Part shown: positions 26,177 through 35,109 of the stretch, piece by piece
Layout: every line of letters begins with the position of its first letter
Numbering within the stretch: position 1 is the stretch's first letter
DNA from: Njordibacter sp905182035
GTDB taxonomy: Bacteria > Pseudomonadota > Gammaproteobacteria > Pseudomonadales > Balneatricaceae
Assembly (NCBI RefSeq): GCF_047730075.1
Contig: NZ_CP159831.1
Location: forward strand, 2,170,001-2,234,000
Direction of reading: 5' to 3'
Length of the DNA: 64,000 nucleotides
The notes under the pieces: model-generated
What the model saw: the letters and a program-made list of their open reading frames with translations, nothing else
The model's database searches: none
Told to the model about the DNA's origin: nothing
Translations under genes and position numbers: made by a program

Positions 26177-26824
26177 GTGACCACTTCCAATGCCACTTTA
26201 TTTTACATACACGACCCTATGTGCAGCTGGTGCTGGGGTTTCAGACCCGTATGGCAGCAACTCGAACAACAGCTTAGCGCCACAGTAAACATTGTCTATA
26301 TAGTCGGCGGCTTAGCAGCTGATTCAGACCTACCCATGGCCATGGCCATGCAACAGGCGTTAACAGCCACCTGGCAACGCATCCAACAACAAATACCAGG
26401 CATCGAATTTAATTATGATTTTTGGCATCATGCCGGCAAAACACTGCCAAGGCGCTCCACCTATCCATCCTGCCGGGCCGTGTTAGCCGCTAAAATACAA
26501 GACCCAGAATTAGAACAGGCTATGATCCTGAGCATTCAACAAGCCTACTATCTCCACGCCAAAAACCCCTCAAACATAGATGTTCTTACAGACATCGCAA
26601 CTAGCATAGGTCTGAAACCACAACAATTCAGGCATGATATGGTTAGCCAAACCGTGGAAATTCAGCTGCAAGAACAACTACAATTAGCTCGCAGGTTATC
26701 AGCCCAGGGCTTTCCTAGCTTAGTGCTAAGCAAGGGGGACAAGCTGCATGCTATCCCACTGGACTACAATAATAGCCATACCATGCAGCAGGCGATTATT
26801 AATATTACCTGTCCAGTCGAGTAA
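26177..26824 (+). CDS. DsbA-family (FrnE-like) thioredoxin-fold protein
   Basis: A cytoplasmic protein of the DsbA/FrnE class. I prefer the GTG at 26177 (about 216 residues, starting VTTSNATLFYIHDPMCSWCWGF) over the ATG at 26069, because the family starts just before the active-site strand and AAAAGG lies upstream. The redox motif is C-S-W-C in DPMCSWCWGF, and the C-terminal GFPSLVL supplies the cis-proline loop. It lacks a signal peptide. It ends 5 bases before the OYE-type flavoenzyme gene and is probably co-translated with it. Confidence 0.85.
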   Translation: MTTSNATLFYIHDPMCSWCWGFRPVWQQLEQQLSATVNIVYIVGGLAADSDLPMAMAMQQALTATWQRIQQQIPGIEFNYDFWHHAGKTLPRRSTYPSCRAVLAAKIQDPELEQAMILSIQQAYYLHAKNPSNIDVLTDIATSIGLKPQQFRHDMVSQTVEIQLQEQLQLARRLSAQGFPSLVLSKGDKLHAIPLDYNNSHTMQQAIINITCPVE

Positions 26825-26829
26825 TCCCC

Positions 26830-28776
26830 ATGACACACACTGCGCACCCAAACTTGTTCTCCACCATAACCATCCGTGGCAAACAGCTAAAGAATCGTAT
26901 TATGTCGACAGGTCATGACACCTGCTTACCTAGCAATGACCTAGTCAATGATGAGCTCGTTGCTTACCATGAAGCCCGCGCCCGCGGTGGCTGTGGTTTA
27001 ATTGTATTGCAGGTTTCAGGAGTGCACGAAACAGCCCGCTATACCTCTCACTTATTAATGGCAACTGATGACCATTGTATCGAAGGTTATCGGCGTTTAG
27101 CAGACATGTGCCATAACTACGACACGTGTATTTTTGGCCAACTATTCCACCCTGGCCGTGAAATTATGGAAACTGCTGAAGGCATGCAGCCCGTAGCCTA
27201 TTCTGCATCGGCTGTACCTTCTGAGCGTTTTCATCAAATGCCACGCGCCATGAGCCATGAGCTGATTGATGAGGTGGTCAAAGGCTATGCTGATGCCGCT
27301 GTCCGTATGCAGAAAGCAGGCTTGGATGGGGTAGAAATTGTCGCCAGTCATGGTTACCTGCCTGCCCAGTTTCTTAGCCCCCGAGTCAACCTGCGAGAAG
27401 ATAAATATGGCAACGACAAGCTTCTTTTTTTAACCGAAGTATTGACGGCAGTGCGGCACAAAACAGGCGATGACTTTATCATTGGCCTGCGCCTATCGGA
27501 AAGCGAAAGAGATCCTAGTGGTCTGCAAAGCGAGGAAGCACTGCAAACTGCATTGGCTCTGGAACAACGGCTCGACTATATAAGCATCACCGCCGGCACC
27601 TCTAATACCGCAGGCGGTGCTATTCATATCGCACCTCCCATGACAACTAAGCATGCATACCTTGCACCTGCGTCTGCACGTTTCAAGCAAAAGTTAGGCA
27701 TTCCAGTGATGGTTGCTGGTCGCATAAATCAACCTCAAGAAGCCGAGCGAATAATTGCCTCTGGGCAGGCCGATCTTTGTGGTATGACCCGTGCCCTAAT
27801 CTGTGATCCCAACATGCCGACCAAAGCTGAGCTTGGAAATCAGCGCACCATCCGCGCCTGCATAGGCTGTAATCAGGCTTGTATCGGTCACTTCCATAAA
27901 GGTGTGCCCATCTCGTGTATCCAGCACCCGGAAACAGGACGAGAACTGCAGTACAGCAACCAACAACTGGCTACCAAGTCAAAACGAGTGATGGTTGTAG
28001 GTGGTGGACCTGCTGGCATGAAGGCTGCGCAGACCGCTGCTCGGCGTGGCCATCAAGTGAGTCTGTTTGAGTCTGGACCTCGCCTTGGTGGGCAAGCATT
28101 GTTAGCCCAACTGATTCCCACAAGAGCCGAGTTTGGAGGATTAGTGGTTAACCTAGAACAAGAACTGCGCGGCCTCGACGTAGACATCCACCTCAATACG
28201 CCAGCCGATAAAGCGCTGGCGCAACGTGAAGCACCCGATGCAATTATATTAGCAACAGGTGCCAAACCCTATTGGCCAGAGTTCGAACGGAATGGATCTA
28301 TGCAAGTAGTGGATGCATGGCAAATACTGCAGGAGCAAGCGAAAGTTGGTAAAAGTGTCATCATCGCCGACTGGCGTTCGGACTGGATCGGCATGGGGGT
28401 GGCAGAAAAGTTAGCTCTACAAGGCTGCACCGTCACTTTGGCAGTTAACGGTCTATGTGCAGGCGAAATGCTGCAATCCTATGTAAGAGACTCCACGGCA
28501 GGACGCCTACACAACCTAGGCGTGAAAATAGTGCCCTACGCCAGACTATTTGGCTGTGACGACGATACAGTGTATATGCAGCACAGCATAACCGATGCAG
28601 CCATGGTGTTTGAAAAAATTGACACCTTAGCACTCAGCCTTGGACATCAGCGGGTGGACAGCCTTATTGAAGAACTAGAGGGCGTGGCACCCATTTACCC
28701 GATTGGCGACTGCCTATCACCAAGGACAGCGGAGGAAGCAGTATTAGATGGATTGAGGGTGGGCTTCGAACTTTAG
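26830..28776 (+). CDS. OYE-type FMN/4Fe-4S/FAD oxidoreductase (N-methyl demethylase-like)
   Basis: This 648-residue flavoenzyme has an N-terminal Old Yellow Enzyme TIM barrel (about residues 1-340: LFSTITIRGKQLKNRIMSTGHDT, LDGVEIVASHGYLPAQFLSPRVN), a 4Fe-4S motif C-x2-C-x3-C-x11-C in ACIGCNQACIGHFHKGVPISC, and a C-terminal nucleotide-binding half starting RVMVVGGGPAGMKAAQTAARRGH. This is the layout of 2,4-dienoyl-CoA reductase, trimethylamine dehydrogenase and the DgcA/StcD demethylases of dimethylglycine and N-methylproline. GMTRALICDP resembles the last group. Beside a betaine-type transporter, demethylation of a betaine product is a reasonable inference but unproven. Confidence 0.82.
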   Translation: MTHTAHPNLFSTITIRGKQLKNRIMSTGHDTCLPSNDLVNDELVAYHEARARGGCGLIVLQVSGVHETARYTSHLLMATDDHCIEGYRRLADMCHNYDTCIFGQLFHPGREIMETAEGMQPVAYSASAVPSERFHQMPRAMSHELIDEVVKGYADAAVRMQKAGLDGVEIVASHGYLPAQFLSPRVNLREDKYGNDKLLFLTEVLTAVRHKTGDDFIIGLRLSESERDPSGLQSEEALQTALALEQRLDYISITAGTSNTAGGAIHIAPPMTTKHAYLAPASARFKQKLGIPVMVAGRINQPQEAERIIASGQADLCGMTRALICDPNMPTKAELGNQRTIRACIGCNQACIGHFHKGVPISCIQHPETGRELQYSNQQLATKSKRVMVVGGGPAGMKAAQTAARRGHQVSLFESGPRLGGQALLAQLIPTRAEFGGLVVNLEQELRGLDVDIHLNTPADKALAQREAPDAIILATGAKPYWPEFERNGSMQVVDAWQILQEQAKVGKSVIIADWRSDWIGMGVAEKLALQGCTVTLAVNGLCAGEMLQSYVRDSTAGRLHNLGVKIVPYARLFGCDDDTVYMQHSITDAAMVFEKIDTLALSLGHQRVDSLIEELEGVAPIYPIGDCLSPRTAEEAVLDGLRVGFEL

Positions 28777-28790
28777 TCGAGTCGGTTCTA

Positions 28791-29102
28791 TCACTTCATT
28801 AGGGAAGCGCCAGTTTCCTGCCTCAGAACCTGTCCATTCTTTAGCATCTTAACGCTAATCAAAGACTCACGTGATTCATCCTGATACCTTATAATCGAGT
28901 GCTCTACTATAATCTCGTCATTTTCATAGATACAGCGGTGCATAACTTTATTGGGGTTGGTCTGAGTCCACATGGCTGAAATCATTACTCTGTATTCAGA
29001 TTTGTTTAGGGATGTGCCAGATTGATGGCGAATAAACCTGATGAATGATCCTGCTGCTGGTCCAAAACAACTAACATCAACTAATCGCCTTTGAGAAGCT
29101 CT
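28791..29102 (-). pseudogene. Possible NTF2/SnoaL-like gene remnant
   Basis: The minus-strand frame is open from a stop codon at 29103-29105 down to 28791, 103 codons. It reads like the later part of a SnoaL/NTF2-like protein (CFGPAAGSFIRFIRHQSG ... VMHRCIYENDEIIVEHSIIRYQDESRESLISVKMLKNGQVLRQETGASLMK). The only ATG codons, at 28985 and 28973, would give 60-64 residues lacking the first strands, and no ATG, GTG or TTG precedes them in frame. It is either a 5'-truncated remnant or a small protein of 64 residues. Confidence 0.4.
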
Positions 29103-29158
29103 TCAGAGGCACTTTAAACCCTGTTACAGTGTCTCATTAGTTGACGTATCGATGGAGT

Positions 29159-30616
29159 TTAGTCTGCCTGCATTTTTGAATGGGTTGTCATAGCCTCAAT
29201 CAAAGCAAACTCGAGATTTTCTAAATCACATATTCGCAAATGCTGACAAACCTTGCTCGCTCTCTCCAGAGACACATGTTTGCCTTGGTTAGGCATTTCT
29301 GTGCCTGCCTCAAGACAAGCACGGGTGGTTTCTGGGAACTTTGCGGGGTGGGCTGTCGCCAGGCAGATAACCTTCATTTTTTTTGGCAACGTGTTTTTTA
29401 GGGTGTTCGCCGCAGCTAAGGCAACAGCTGTGTGTGGATCTAATAGGTAACCATCACAAGTCTCAAATGTATCCTTGATCGTTTTGCTGGTTTCATAATC
29501 AGAAACTGTAACTGACACAAAACCATTTTGAATAGCGGTAAGAGTTGCGGCATCGAATTCCACCTTGCCGCTGTTCTTGAACTCATCCTGCCATACTTTC
29601 AGTTTTTCACTATCACTTCCGGTACAGTAATACAGGAAGCGCCAAAAGTTGTAAGGGACAACAATATCGATCGCTGTTGAAATTGTTTGAACCAGATCTT
29701 TCTTTGCAAAAACGCCACTAGAAAAAATGGTATGCAATGCTTGGTTGGCATTATTGGCACAAATAAACTTGTTCACTGGTAGACCCATAGAGCGGGCTAG
29801 ATAACCTCCAAACAAATTGCCAAATGCTCCACTCGGCACAGAAAAGTTGATCTTGTCACCTACTTGTTCTACCGCCCGATAGTATCCATAGAAGTAGTGG
29901 ACAGATTGCACCACCACCCGGCACCAGTTGATAGAGTTAACGCTCGAGAGATTCATCTTTTCCTTCAGTTCGTGATCTGAGAATAACTTTGCAACGATGA
30001 AATCTAGATCATCGGCACCATCTTCACAATTATCCACGCCAATTGGGTGCACATTTGAGGCATTCAATGTCGTCATCTGCCGTTCCTGTTCCTCTGTAAT
30101 CATTCCTCGAGGATACAGTGGCCAGCAATCAATGGTCTTTTTTCCAGCAGATGCCCAAGCTGCTGCGGGCCCAGTATCACCTGTTGTCGCAAGGACGATT
30201 GAAAGACGCTGGTTTCTTTTTTCCAGTAAATAGTCCAGCACATTGATGAGAAAACCCATGGCAACATCTTTAAAGGATAACGTTGGCCCGTGAAACAGCT
30301 CCATAATGATAGTGCGGCCATCCTCACCCAGAGGCACCATGTCGATAACACTTGGACTATCAAACGTACTATAACTATCATCCAATAGATTTTTTAAATC
30401 AGTCGCTGGGATTATTGACCGATCTATAAACATTGATAATATTTCGAATGCCAGCTCGGGATAACTTAATTCAGCCCAACTTTGAAACTGTGCCTGAGTA
30501 ACTTTTGGGATAGTTTCAGGGACAAACAATCCACCATCAGCAGCAAAACCACTTAATACTGCTTCATCAAAAGCAACTGGAGGTATTCCACCTCTGGTAC
30601 TAACATATTTGATCAT
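29159..30616 (-). CDS. Threonine synthase family protein (divergent ThrC)
   Basis: A PLP enzyme of the threonine synthase family, which converts O-phosphohomoserine to threonine by elimination and hydration. The 485 residues begin MIKYVSTRGGIPPVAFDEAVLSGFAADGGLFVPETIP and keep the PLP lysine at K116 in LSFKDVAMGF, ELFHGPTL and LLDPHTAVALAA. The usual GATSGDTG loop reads ATTGDTG here. It lies in an accessory block with a phospholyase fusion and a homoserine-kinase-like kinase, so it may serve that pathway rather than, or besides, threonine synthesis. It is divergent from the ABC transporter. Confidence 0.85.
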   Translation of the reverse strand: MIKYVSTRGGIPPVAFDEAVLSGFAADGGLFVPETIPKVTQAQFQSWAELSYPELAFEILSMFIDRSIIPATDLKNLLDDSYSTFDSPSVIDMVPLGEDGRTIIMELFHGPTLSFKDVAMGFLINVLDYLLEKRNQRLSIVLATTGDTGPAAAWASAGKKTIDCWPLYPRGMITEEQERQMTTLNASNVHPIGVDNCEDGADDLDFIVAKLFSDHELKEKMNLSSVNSINWCRVVVQSVHYFYGYYRAVEQVGDKINFSVPSGAFGNLFGGYLARSMGLPVNKFICANNANQALHTIFSSGVFAKKDLVQTISTAIDIVVPYNFWRFLYYCTGSDSEKLKVWQDEFKNSGKVEFDAATLTAIQNGFVSVTVSDYETSKTIKDTFETCDGYLLDPHTAVALAAANTLKNTLPKKMKVICLATAHPAKFPETTRACLEAGTEMPNQGKHVSLERASKVCQHLRICDLENLEFALIEAMTTHSKMQAD

Positions 30617-30793
30617 CGATTTATAACTCTACGATTATTTGAAAAACCCATTAAATTTAAAAAAAACTTATTACTTTTTGTATTCAAGTTTGTAGCTAGT
30701 CTGAAATAAAATAAAAATATACTCTAGTTTAAATTAATTCTCTTGCAATTTCTTTTTACTCCTGCAATTATCTTTGAGCGATAATATTAGAAG

Positions 30794-30799
30794 TATAAT
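30794..30799 (+). promoter_or_regulatory. Candidate -10 element of the amino-acid ABC operon
   Basis: A consensus TATAAT lies 48 bases before the ABC binding-protein start in a very AT-rich region; no good -35 element is seen at 16-18 bases, so an activator may be needed. The whole 230-base divergent region (30617-30846) has no other site I can name. Confidence 0.35.
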
Positions 30800-30846
30800 A
30801 CTTATTTGAATAGTTAATAATAAAATAAACTGGTTAGGAGAAAAGT

Positions 30847-31650
30847 ATGAAGTCTAAATTAATCAAACTAATGGCCCTAGGTGCTATTGCTGTTTTCAGT
30901 GCCACTGCCTCTGCGGAAACACTTCGTGTGGGTATGGAATGCACGTACGCGCCATTCAACTATAAAACTGCCGATGGTGAATTAGCAGGGTATGATGTCG
31001 ATGTTGCTAAGGGTGTTGGAAAAATAATTGGTGCTGACTTGGAGTATATTTGTCAGGACTGGGACGGAATGATTCCAGCGCTTTTGGCCAATAAGTTTGA
31101 CCTTGTTATTGCATCTATGTCAATTACTGAGAAGCGTCTGAAAAAAATTGACTTTTCGGGTCCCTATCGATTTTCGACAGGCCAGATTGTCGGAGCGAAA
31201 AAAACCAAGGTCAATCTATTTGATGATGCAGGAAACCCGATTGCAGCAAACTTTAAAGGTTTAAAGGTTGGTCTTGAACGTGCAACTACTTATTCAAGCT
31301 GGTTTGAAGAAGAGTTACCCGGCGCAGATGTTGTCTTATATGATGGTTCTGAACCACTTTATCTTGATTTGATGAATGGACGTGTTGATCTCATTATGAC
31401 TAATCCAATGAAAGCGCATCTTAAATTCCTATCTAAAACTGAGGGTACAAAATACGAGTTTAAAGGCCCAGTAGTTGATGAAGAAAAGTACTTTGGAATT
31501 GGTGTTGGTATTGGACTTCGTCAAGGACAAGAAGCCCTCAAAGGGCGATTGAATGTCGCATTGAAAGAACTCATCAATTCAGGTGAGCTTGAAACCTACG
31601 CCAAGAAAATATTTCCTTTCAAACTTCATAAGGACGAGTGGGGTCAGTAA
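30847..31650 (+). CDS. Polar amino-acid ABC transporter binding protein
   Basis: A periplasmic binding protein of the HisJ/ArgT/OccT family. The 267 residues start with a signal peptide (MKSKLIKLMALGAIAVFSATASA) and then ETLRVGMECTYAPFNYKTADGELAGYDVDVAKGVGKIIGADLEYICQDWDGMIPALLANKFDLVIASMSITEKR. The ribosome binding site TAGGAGAAAAG is strong. Members usually bind basic amino acids or opines, which fits a lysine-like substrate, but binding specificity cannot be read directly. A terminator follows before the permease genes. Confidence 0.92.
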   Translation: MKSKLIKLMALGAIAVFSATASAETLRVGMECTYAPFNYKTADGELAGYDVDVAKGVGKIIGADLEYICQDWDGMIPALLANKFDLVIASMSITEKRLKKIDFSGPYRFSTGQIVGAKKTKVNLFDDAGNPIAANFKGLKVGLERATTYSSWFEEELPGADVVLYDGSEPLYLDLMNGRVDLIMTNPMKAHLKFLSKTEGTKYEFKGPVVDEEKYFGIGVGIGLRQGQEALKGRLNVALKELINSGELETYAKKIFPFKLHKDEWGQ

Positions 31651-31666
31651 GCATTCGGTTAAGTCT

Positions 31667-31700
31667 GGGCGACAAAGCATGTTTTGTCGCCCTTTTCTTT
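31667..31700 (+). terminator. Intercistronic terminator after the binding-protein gene
   Basis: A ten-base perfect stem GGGCGACAAA/TTTGTCGCCC with the loop GCATGT is followed by TTTTCTTT, 17 bases past the stop codon. It would reduce transcription into the permease genes, so the binding protein is made in excess. Confidence 0.88.
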
Positions 31701-31743
31701 AGTACCAATGTAATGCTCAGTTACCGTCTGGCGGGAAAATGAT

Positions 31744-32439
31744 TTGGAAGTATTAAACGGTTGGTGGGATGACTACTTCTGGGGCGCAATTATCGTTGCG
31801 GAAGTTTTCATCGCATCTCTATTCTTAATGATTCTATTTGGGCTTATTGGTGCCGGTGCTAAACTTTCGGGAAACCGTCTTGCTCAAAAAACTGCCAGTG
31901 CCTATACGGTTATTTTTAGAGGAACCCCAGAGATTCTGGTCATACTTTTACTGTATTACGGCTCAGCGATTACTTTAACGGCTATTGCGCAGATATTTAA
32001 TCCAGAAATTCGATTTGTTGACGTTCCACCTTTTTGGGCTGGGACAATAGCTATCTCACTTATTGTCGGTTCTTATGCGACCGAAACATTCCGCGGTGCC
32101 TTCCTTGGTGTTAATCCTGGTAGCATAGAAGCTGCTCGAGCACTGGGTATGTCAACCCTTCAGACTTTTATCTACATTCGGATTCCTGAAATGTGGCGCA
32201 TCGCGCTGCCGCCATTTGGCAATCACATGTTGTCCCTAACCAAGGATACAGCCCTCATTTCTATTATTGGCCTGAACGAAACTCTGTTTGTGGCAAAACA
32301 GGCCATCACCGTTACCGGCAAACCATTTACTATGTATATAGTGGTTGGCGTTATTTACCTGGGTTTTTCAACGATTATTACGTTATCGGTTATGGGGATT
32401 GAGAAATTTGGTAATCGCACTACAGTAGGCACAAGATGA
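31744..32439 (+). CDS. Polar amino-acid ABC transporter permease 1
   Basis: A 231-residue inner-membrane permease of the HisQ/HisM type. It has the AYTVIFRGTPEILVILLLYYG segment and the coupling motif EAARALGMSTLQTFIYIRIPEMWRIALPPFGNHMLSLTKDTALISIIGLNE. The start is a TTG at 31744; an ATG at 31739 is out of frame and there is no strong ribosome binding site, which together with the upstream terminator points to low expression. It overlaps the next permease gene by 4 bases. Confidence 0.9.
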   Translation: MEVLNGWWDDYFWGAIIVAEVFIASLFLMILFGLIGAGAKLSGNRLAQKTASAYTVIFRGTPEILVILLLYYGSAITLTAIAQIFNPEIRFVDVPPFWAGTIAISLIVGSYATETFRGAFLGVNPGSIEAARALGMSTLQTFIYIRIPEMWRIALPPFGNHMLSLTKDTALISIIGLNETLFVAKQAITVTGKPFTMYIVVGVIYLGFSTIITLSVMGIEKFGNRTTVGTR

Positions 32440-33131
32440 GCTTCGACTTCAATTTAATTCTGCAAAGTTTGCCACAGATGTTGGCAGGCCTAGGGATTAC
32501 ATTACAACTTTTGCTGGTGTCTGGTTTTCTGGGCCTGTTACTCGCTATCCTACTCCTGCTAATGAGAATCAGCGGCAAACTTTATCTGGATTTGATAGCA
32601 CAGATTTATATTTATATTTTTCGCGGTACGCCAATCCTAGTACAGATATTTATTATCTACTATGGCCTGCCACAGTTTGAAGCAATTCGGGAAAGTATGT
32701 TCTGGCATATTTTGCGCGAGCCAACAGGTTGTGCCATTCTTGCGCTGACTCTAAATACTGGAGCCTATGTATCTGAAATTCTGCGCGGGGGTGTGTTAAG
32801 TGTAGATAAGGGATTACTTGAAGCTGGCTCCGCTTTAGGTATGTCGGCGCGGCAAAAGTTTATTTACATTACAACGCCATTAGCCACACGATTATCTTTG
32901 CCAGCGTACAGTAATGATGTTATCAGTTTACTCAAGTCTACAGCGCTGGCGAGCACCATCACCATCACTGACATGACTGGAATTGCACGAACTATCGTTG
33001 CTGATACCTATGCACCTTACGAAGTTTTTATATCACTGGCAATGGTGTACATCATCTTTACTTTCGGGTTACAAAAACTCTTTGGTGTAATTGAAAGATA
33101 TCTAAGTCGTCACACCGTGCGAGAGGAATAA
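32436..33131 (+). CDS. Polar amino-acid ABC transporter permease 2
   Basis: The second 231-residue permease, with IYIFRGTPILVQIFIIYYGLPQF and the coupling motif EAGSALGMSARQKFIYITTPLATRLSLPAYSNDVISLLKSTALASTITITDM. Its ATG overlaps the stop of the first permease (ATGA), and the ATPase starts 1 base after its stop, so all three are translationally coupled. The two permeases presumably form a heterodimer. Confidence 0.92.
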   Translation: MSFDFNLILQSLPQMLAGLGITLQLLLVSGFLGLLLAILLLLMRISGKLYLDLIAQIYIYIFRGTPILVQIFIIYYGLPQFEAIRESMFWHILREPTGCAILALTLNTGAYVSEILRGGVLSVDKGLLEAGSALGMSARQKFIYITTPLATRLSLPAYSNDVISLLKSTALASTITITDMTGIARTIVADTYAPYEVFISLAMVYIIFTFGLQKLFGVIERYLSRHTVREE

Positions 33132-33132
33132 C

Positions 33133-33885
33133 ATGAACGATAACAAAACCCAACCCTTGATAGAAATGATCAAAGTGAATAAGTTTTTTGGTTCCTTTCA
33201 GGCATTAAAAAACATTGACCTTGAGGTGTATAAAGGTGAACGCATCGTTATTTGTGGCCCTTCTGGCTCAGGGAAGTCCACTTTAATTAGGTGCATTAAC
33301 CGTCTTGAAAAGCATAATGATGGTCGAATCAATATTGATGGCATTGAGCTAACCGATAAGGTTGAGAATATTGACGCTGTTCGAAGAGAAGTTGGTATGG
33401 TGTTTCAGAATTTCAATCTTTTCCCTCATATGACTATCGCTAAGAACCTGATGATTGCCCAGCAACTGGTTCGAAAAACGCCTAAGGCCGAAGCCAGGCA
33501 GATTGCAATGCAATATCTGGAGAGAGTCAAAATTCCTGAGCAGGCAGATAAATATCCGATTCAACTATCCGGTGGTCAGCAGCAACGGGTGGCTATTGCG
33601 CGCGCACTGTGCATGAATCCAGAAATAATACTGTTCGATGAGCCTACGTCAGCACTTGACCCTGAAATGATTAACGAGGTGCTTGATGTCATGGTCGATC
33701 TGGCTAAAGATGGTATGACTATGGTCTGTGTTACCCATGAAATGGGTTTTGCGCGTTCTGTCGCAGATAGGGTTATCTTTATGGATGAGGGCGAGATTGT
33801 TGAGCAGGCCACTCCCCAAGCATTCTTTGACAACCCAACCAATGACCGAACCAAGGCGTTTCTTAACCAAATCCTTAGCCACTGA
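33133..33885 (+). CDS. Polar amino-acid ABC transporter ATPase
   Basis: A 250-residue ATPase of the HisP/GlnQ type. Motifs are Walker A GPSGSGKST near residue 42, VGMVFQNFNLFPHMT, signature LSGGQQQRVAIARAL near 145, Walker B IILFDEPTSALDP, and the switch histidine in VTHEMGFA. It completes a binding protein, two permeases and ATPase set in one operon. It is convergent with the cyclodeaminase-like gene. Confidence 0.95.
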   Translation: MNDNKTQPLIEMIKVNKFFGSFQALKNIDLEVYKGERIVICGPSGSGKSTLIRCINRLEKHNDGRINIDGIELTDKVENIDAVRREVGMVFQNFNLFPHMTIAKNLMIAQQLVRKTPKAEARQIAMQYLERVKIPEQADKYPIQLSGGQQQRVAIARALCMNPEIILFDEPTSALDPEMINEVLDVMVDLAKDGMTMVCVTHEMGFARSVADRVIFMDEGEIVEQATPQAFFDNPTNDRTKAFLNQILSH

Positions 33886-33925
33886 TCAGGTAACTGCATA
33901 AGAGTTGTCTTACCGACCCATAAAC

Positions 33926-34906
33926 CTATTCAGAAACAGCTGAAAGTGCAGCGCTGACCACTTTAGCAATTTGCACATCCTGCACAGCAACGCCAGTTAA
34001 ATCTGCCACTGTAACTTGATCCTCTGAAGTTCTAACTCGATTACCACTCTTAATGGCGTGGCCAAGTTCAATAACCTTACCCAATTTAAGATCACTTGTT
34101 AACAAAGCTTTATAGACTTCACCACGTTCTTGGCACTGGGTCAGGCTGTCGGCCACAACAATATCAGCCATGTGAAGAATTTTTGTATCTAGTTCCTGCT
34201 TTTCAGCAGTATCGGAACCTATTGCAGTAATATGTGTCCCCTTTTTTATTTGACTGGCATCAATCAGTGGCATGGATGAAGGCGTGGTCATTAAAATTAA
34301 GTTGCTGGCCTCAGTTACATCGGCTGATTCCATTGTAGTCTGTACTTCGTATCCATCAGCCTCCATGTCATTCTTGTATGCTTCAAGGCTGGATTCAGAG
34401 CGCCCCCAAACAATCAGGCGCTTACAGTTAGTCACGGATTGCAGAATCTGTACTTGCATTCTGGCCATTGTTCCAGTGCCGAAAACACCTATTGTGGAAA
34501 CTTCTTTAGGCGCCATATATTTGGCAACAATCTCTCCCGCAACTGCAGTTCTTATGTTAGTGAGAAAACCTTCATCCAGCAGGATAGTTTCAAGAACACC
34601 CGTTTTCTGAGAGAAAACCAGCATTAGGCCTGAACTTGAAGGTAAGTTTATTTTTACATTTTGATAAAACCCAGATGCAATTTTGATGACATAATATTCG
34701 TCTCCCTTAATATACCCATACTTTATATGTGTATCACCCGGTGGGTCCTCGAATATCAACTCACCAACTGGCGGTACAATTACCTGGCCATTCGAATACG
34801 CTATAAAGCCTTGTTCAATTTCAGTTGAAAAATCCATTGTCTCAACTATATTTTTTATTTGTTCAAGCGTATAAATTTTTGTCATCTGCATCTCATGCTT
34901 CAGCAA
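33926..34906 (-). CDS. Ornithine cyclodeaminase/mu-crystallin family protein
   Basis: A 326-residue NAD(P)-binding protein of the family that contains ornithine cyclodeaminase, alanine dehydrogenase of archaea, EutC, and ketimine reductases such as mu-crystallin. The Rossmann motif is TIGVFGTGTMARMQVQIL near residue 139; upstream lie IKYGYIKGDEYYVIKIASGFYQN and GLMLVFSQKTGVLETILLDEGFLTNIRTAVAGEIVAKYM. Some family members reduce piperideine-2-carboxylate, a lysine-pathway imine, which would suit the neighbouring hydroxylysine-type enzymes. Start could also be Met6 or Met8. Substrate unknown. Confidence 0.87.
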   Translation of the reverse strand: MLKHEMQMTKIYTLEQIKNIVETMDFSTEIEQGFIAYSNGQVIVPPVGELIFEDPPGDTHIKYGYIKGDEYYVIKIASGFYQNVKINLPSSSGLMLVFSQKTGVLETILLDEGFLTNIRTAVAGEIVAKYMAPKEVSTIGVFGTGTMARMQVQILQSVTNCKRLIVWGRSESSLEAYKNDMEADGYEVQTTMESADVTEASNLILMTTPSSMPLIDASQIKKGTHITAIGSDTAEKQELDTKILHMADIVVADSLTQCQERGEVYKALLTSDLKLGKVIELGHAIKSGNRVRTSEDQVTVADLTGVAVQDVQIAKVVSAALSAVSE

Positions 34907-35109
34907 TATAATGTTACAGTTTTTATTGGAAAGCCTGTATAGCGGCTCTTCGAACTGAGTTTAAATCATGTGTTCAAAATTAACGACCTTTTGATTGCTT
35001 TTAATCGCATATCTTGACACTTTTACTCGTCATATTTTCAGGGTACAGTGGCCTTTATAAAAACTATGAATTCAAAATCACTATTAAATTTTTCCCCAGA
35101 GATTAATAC

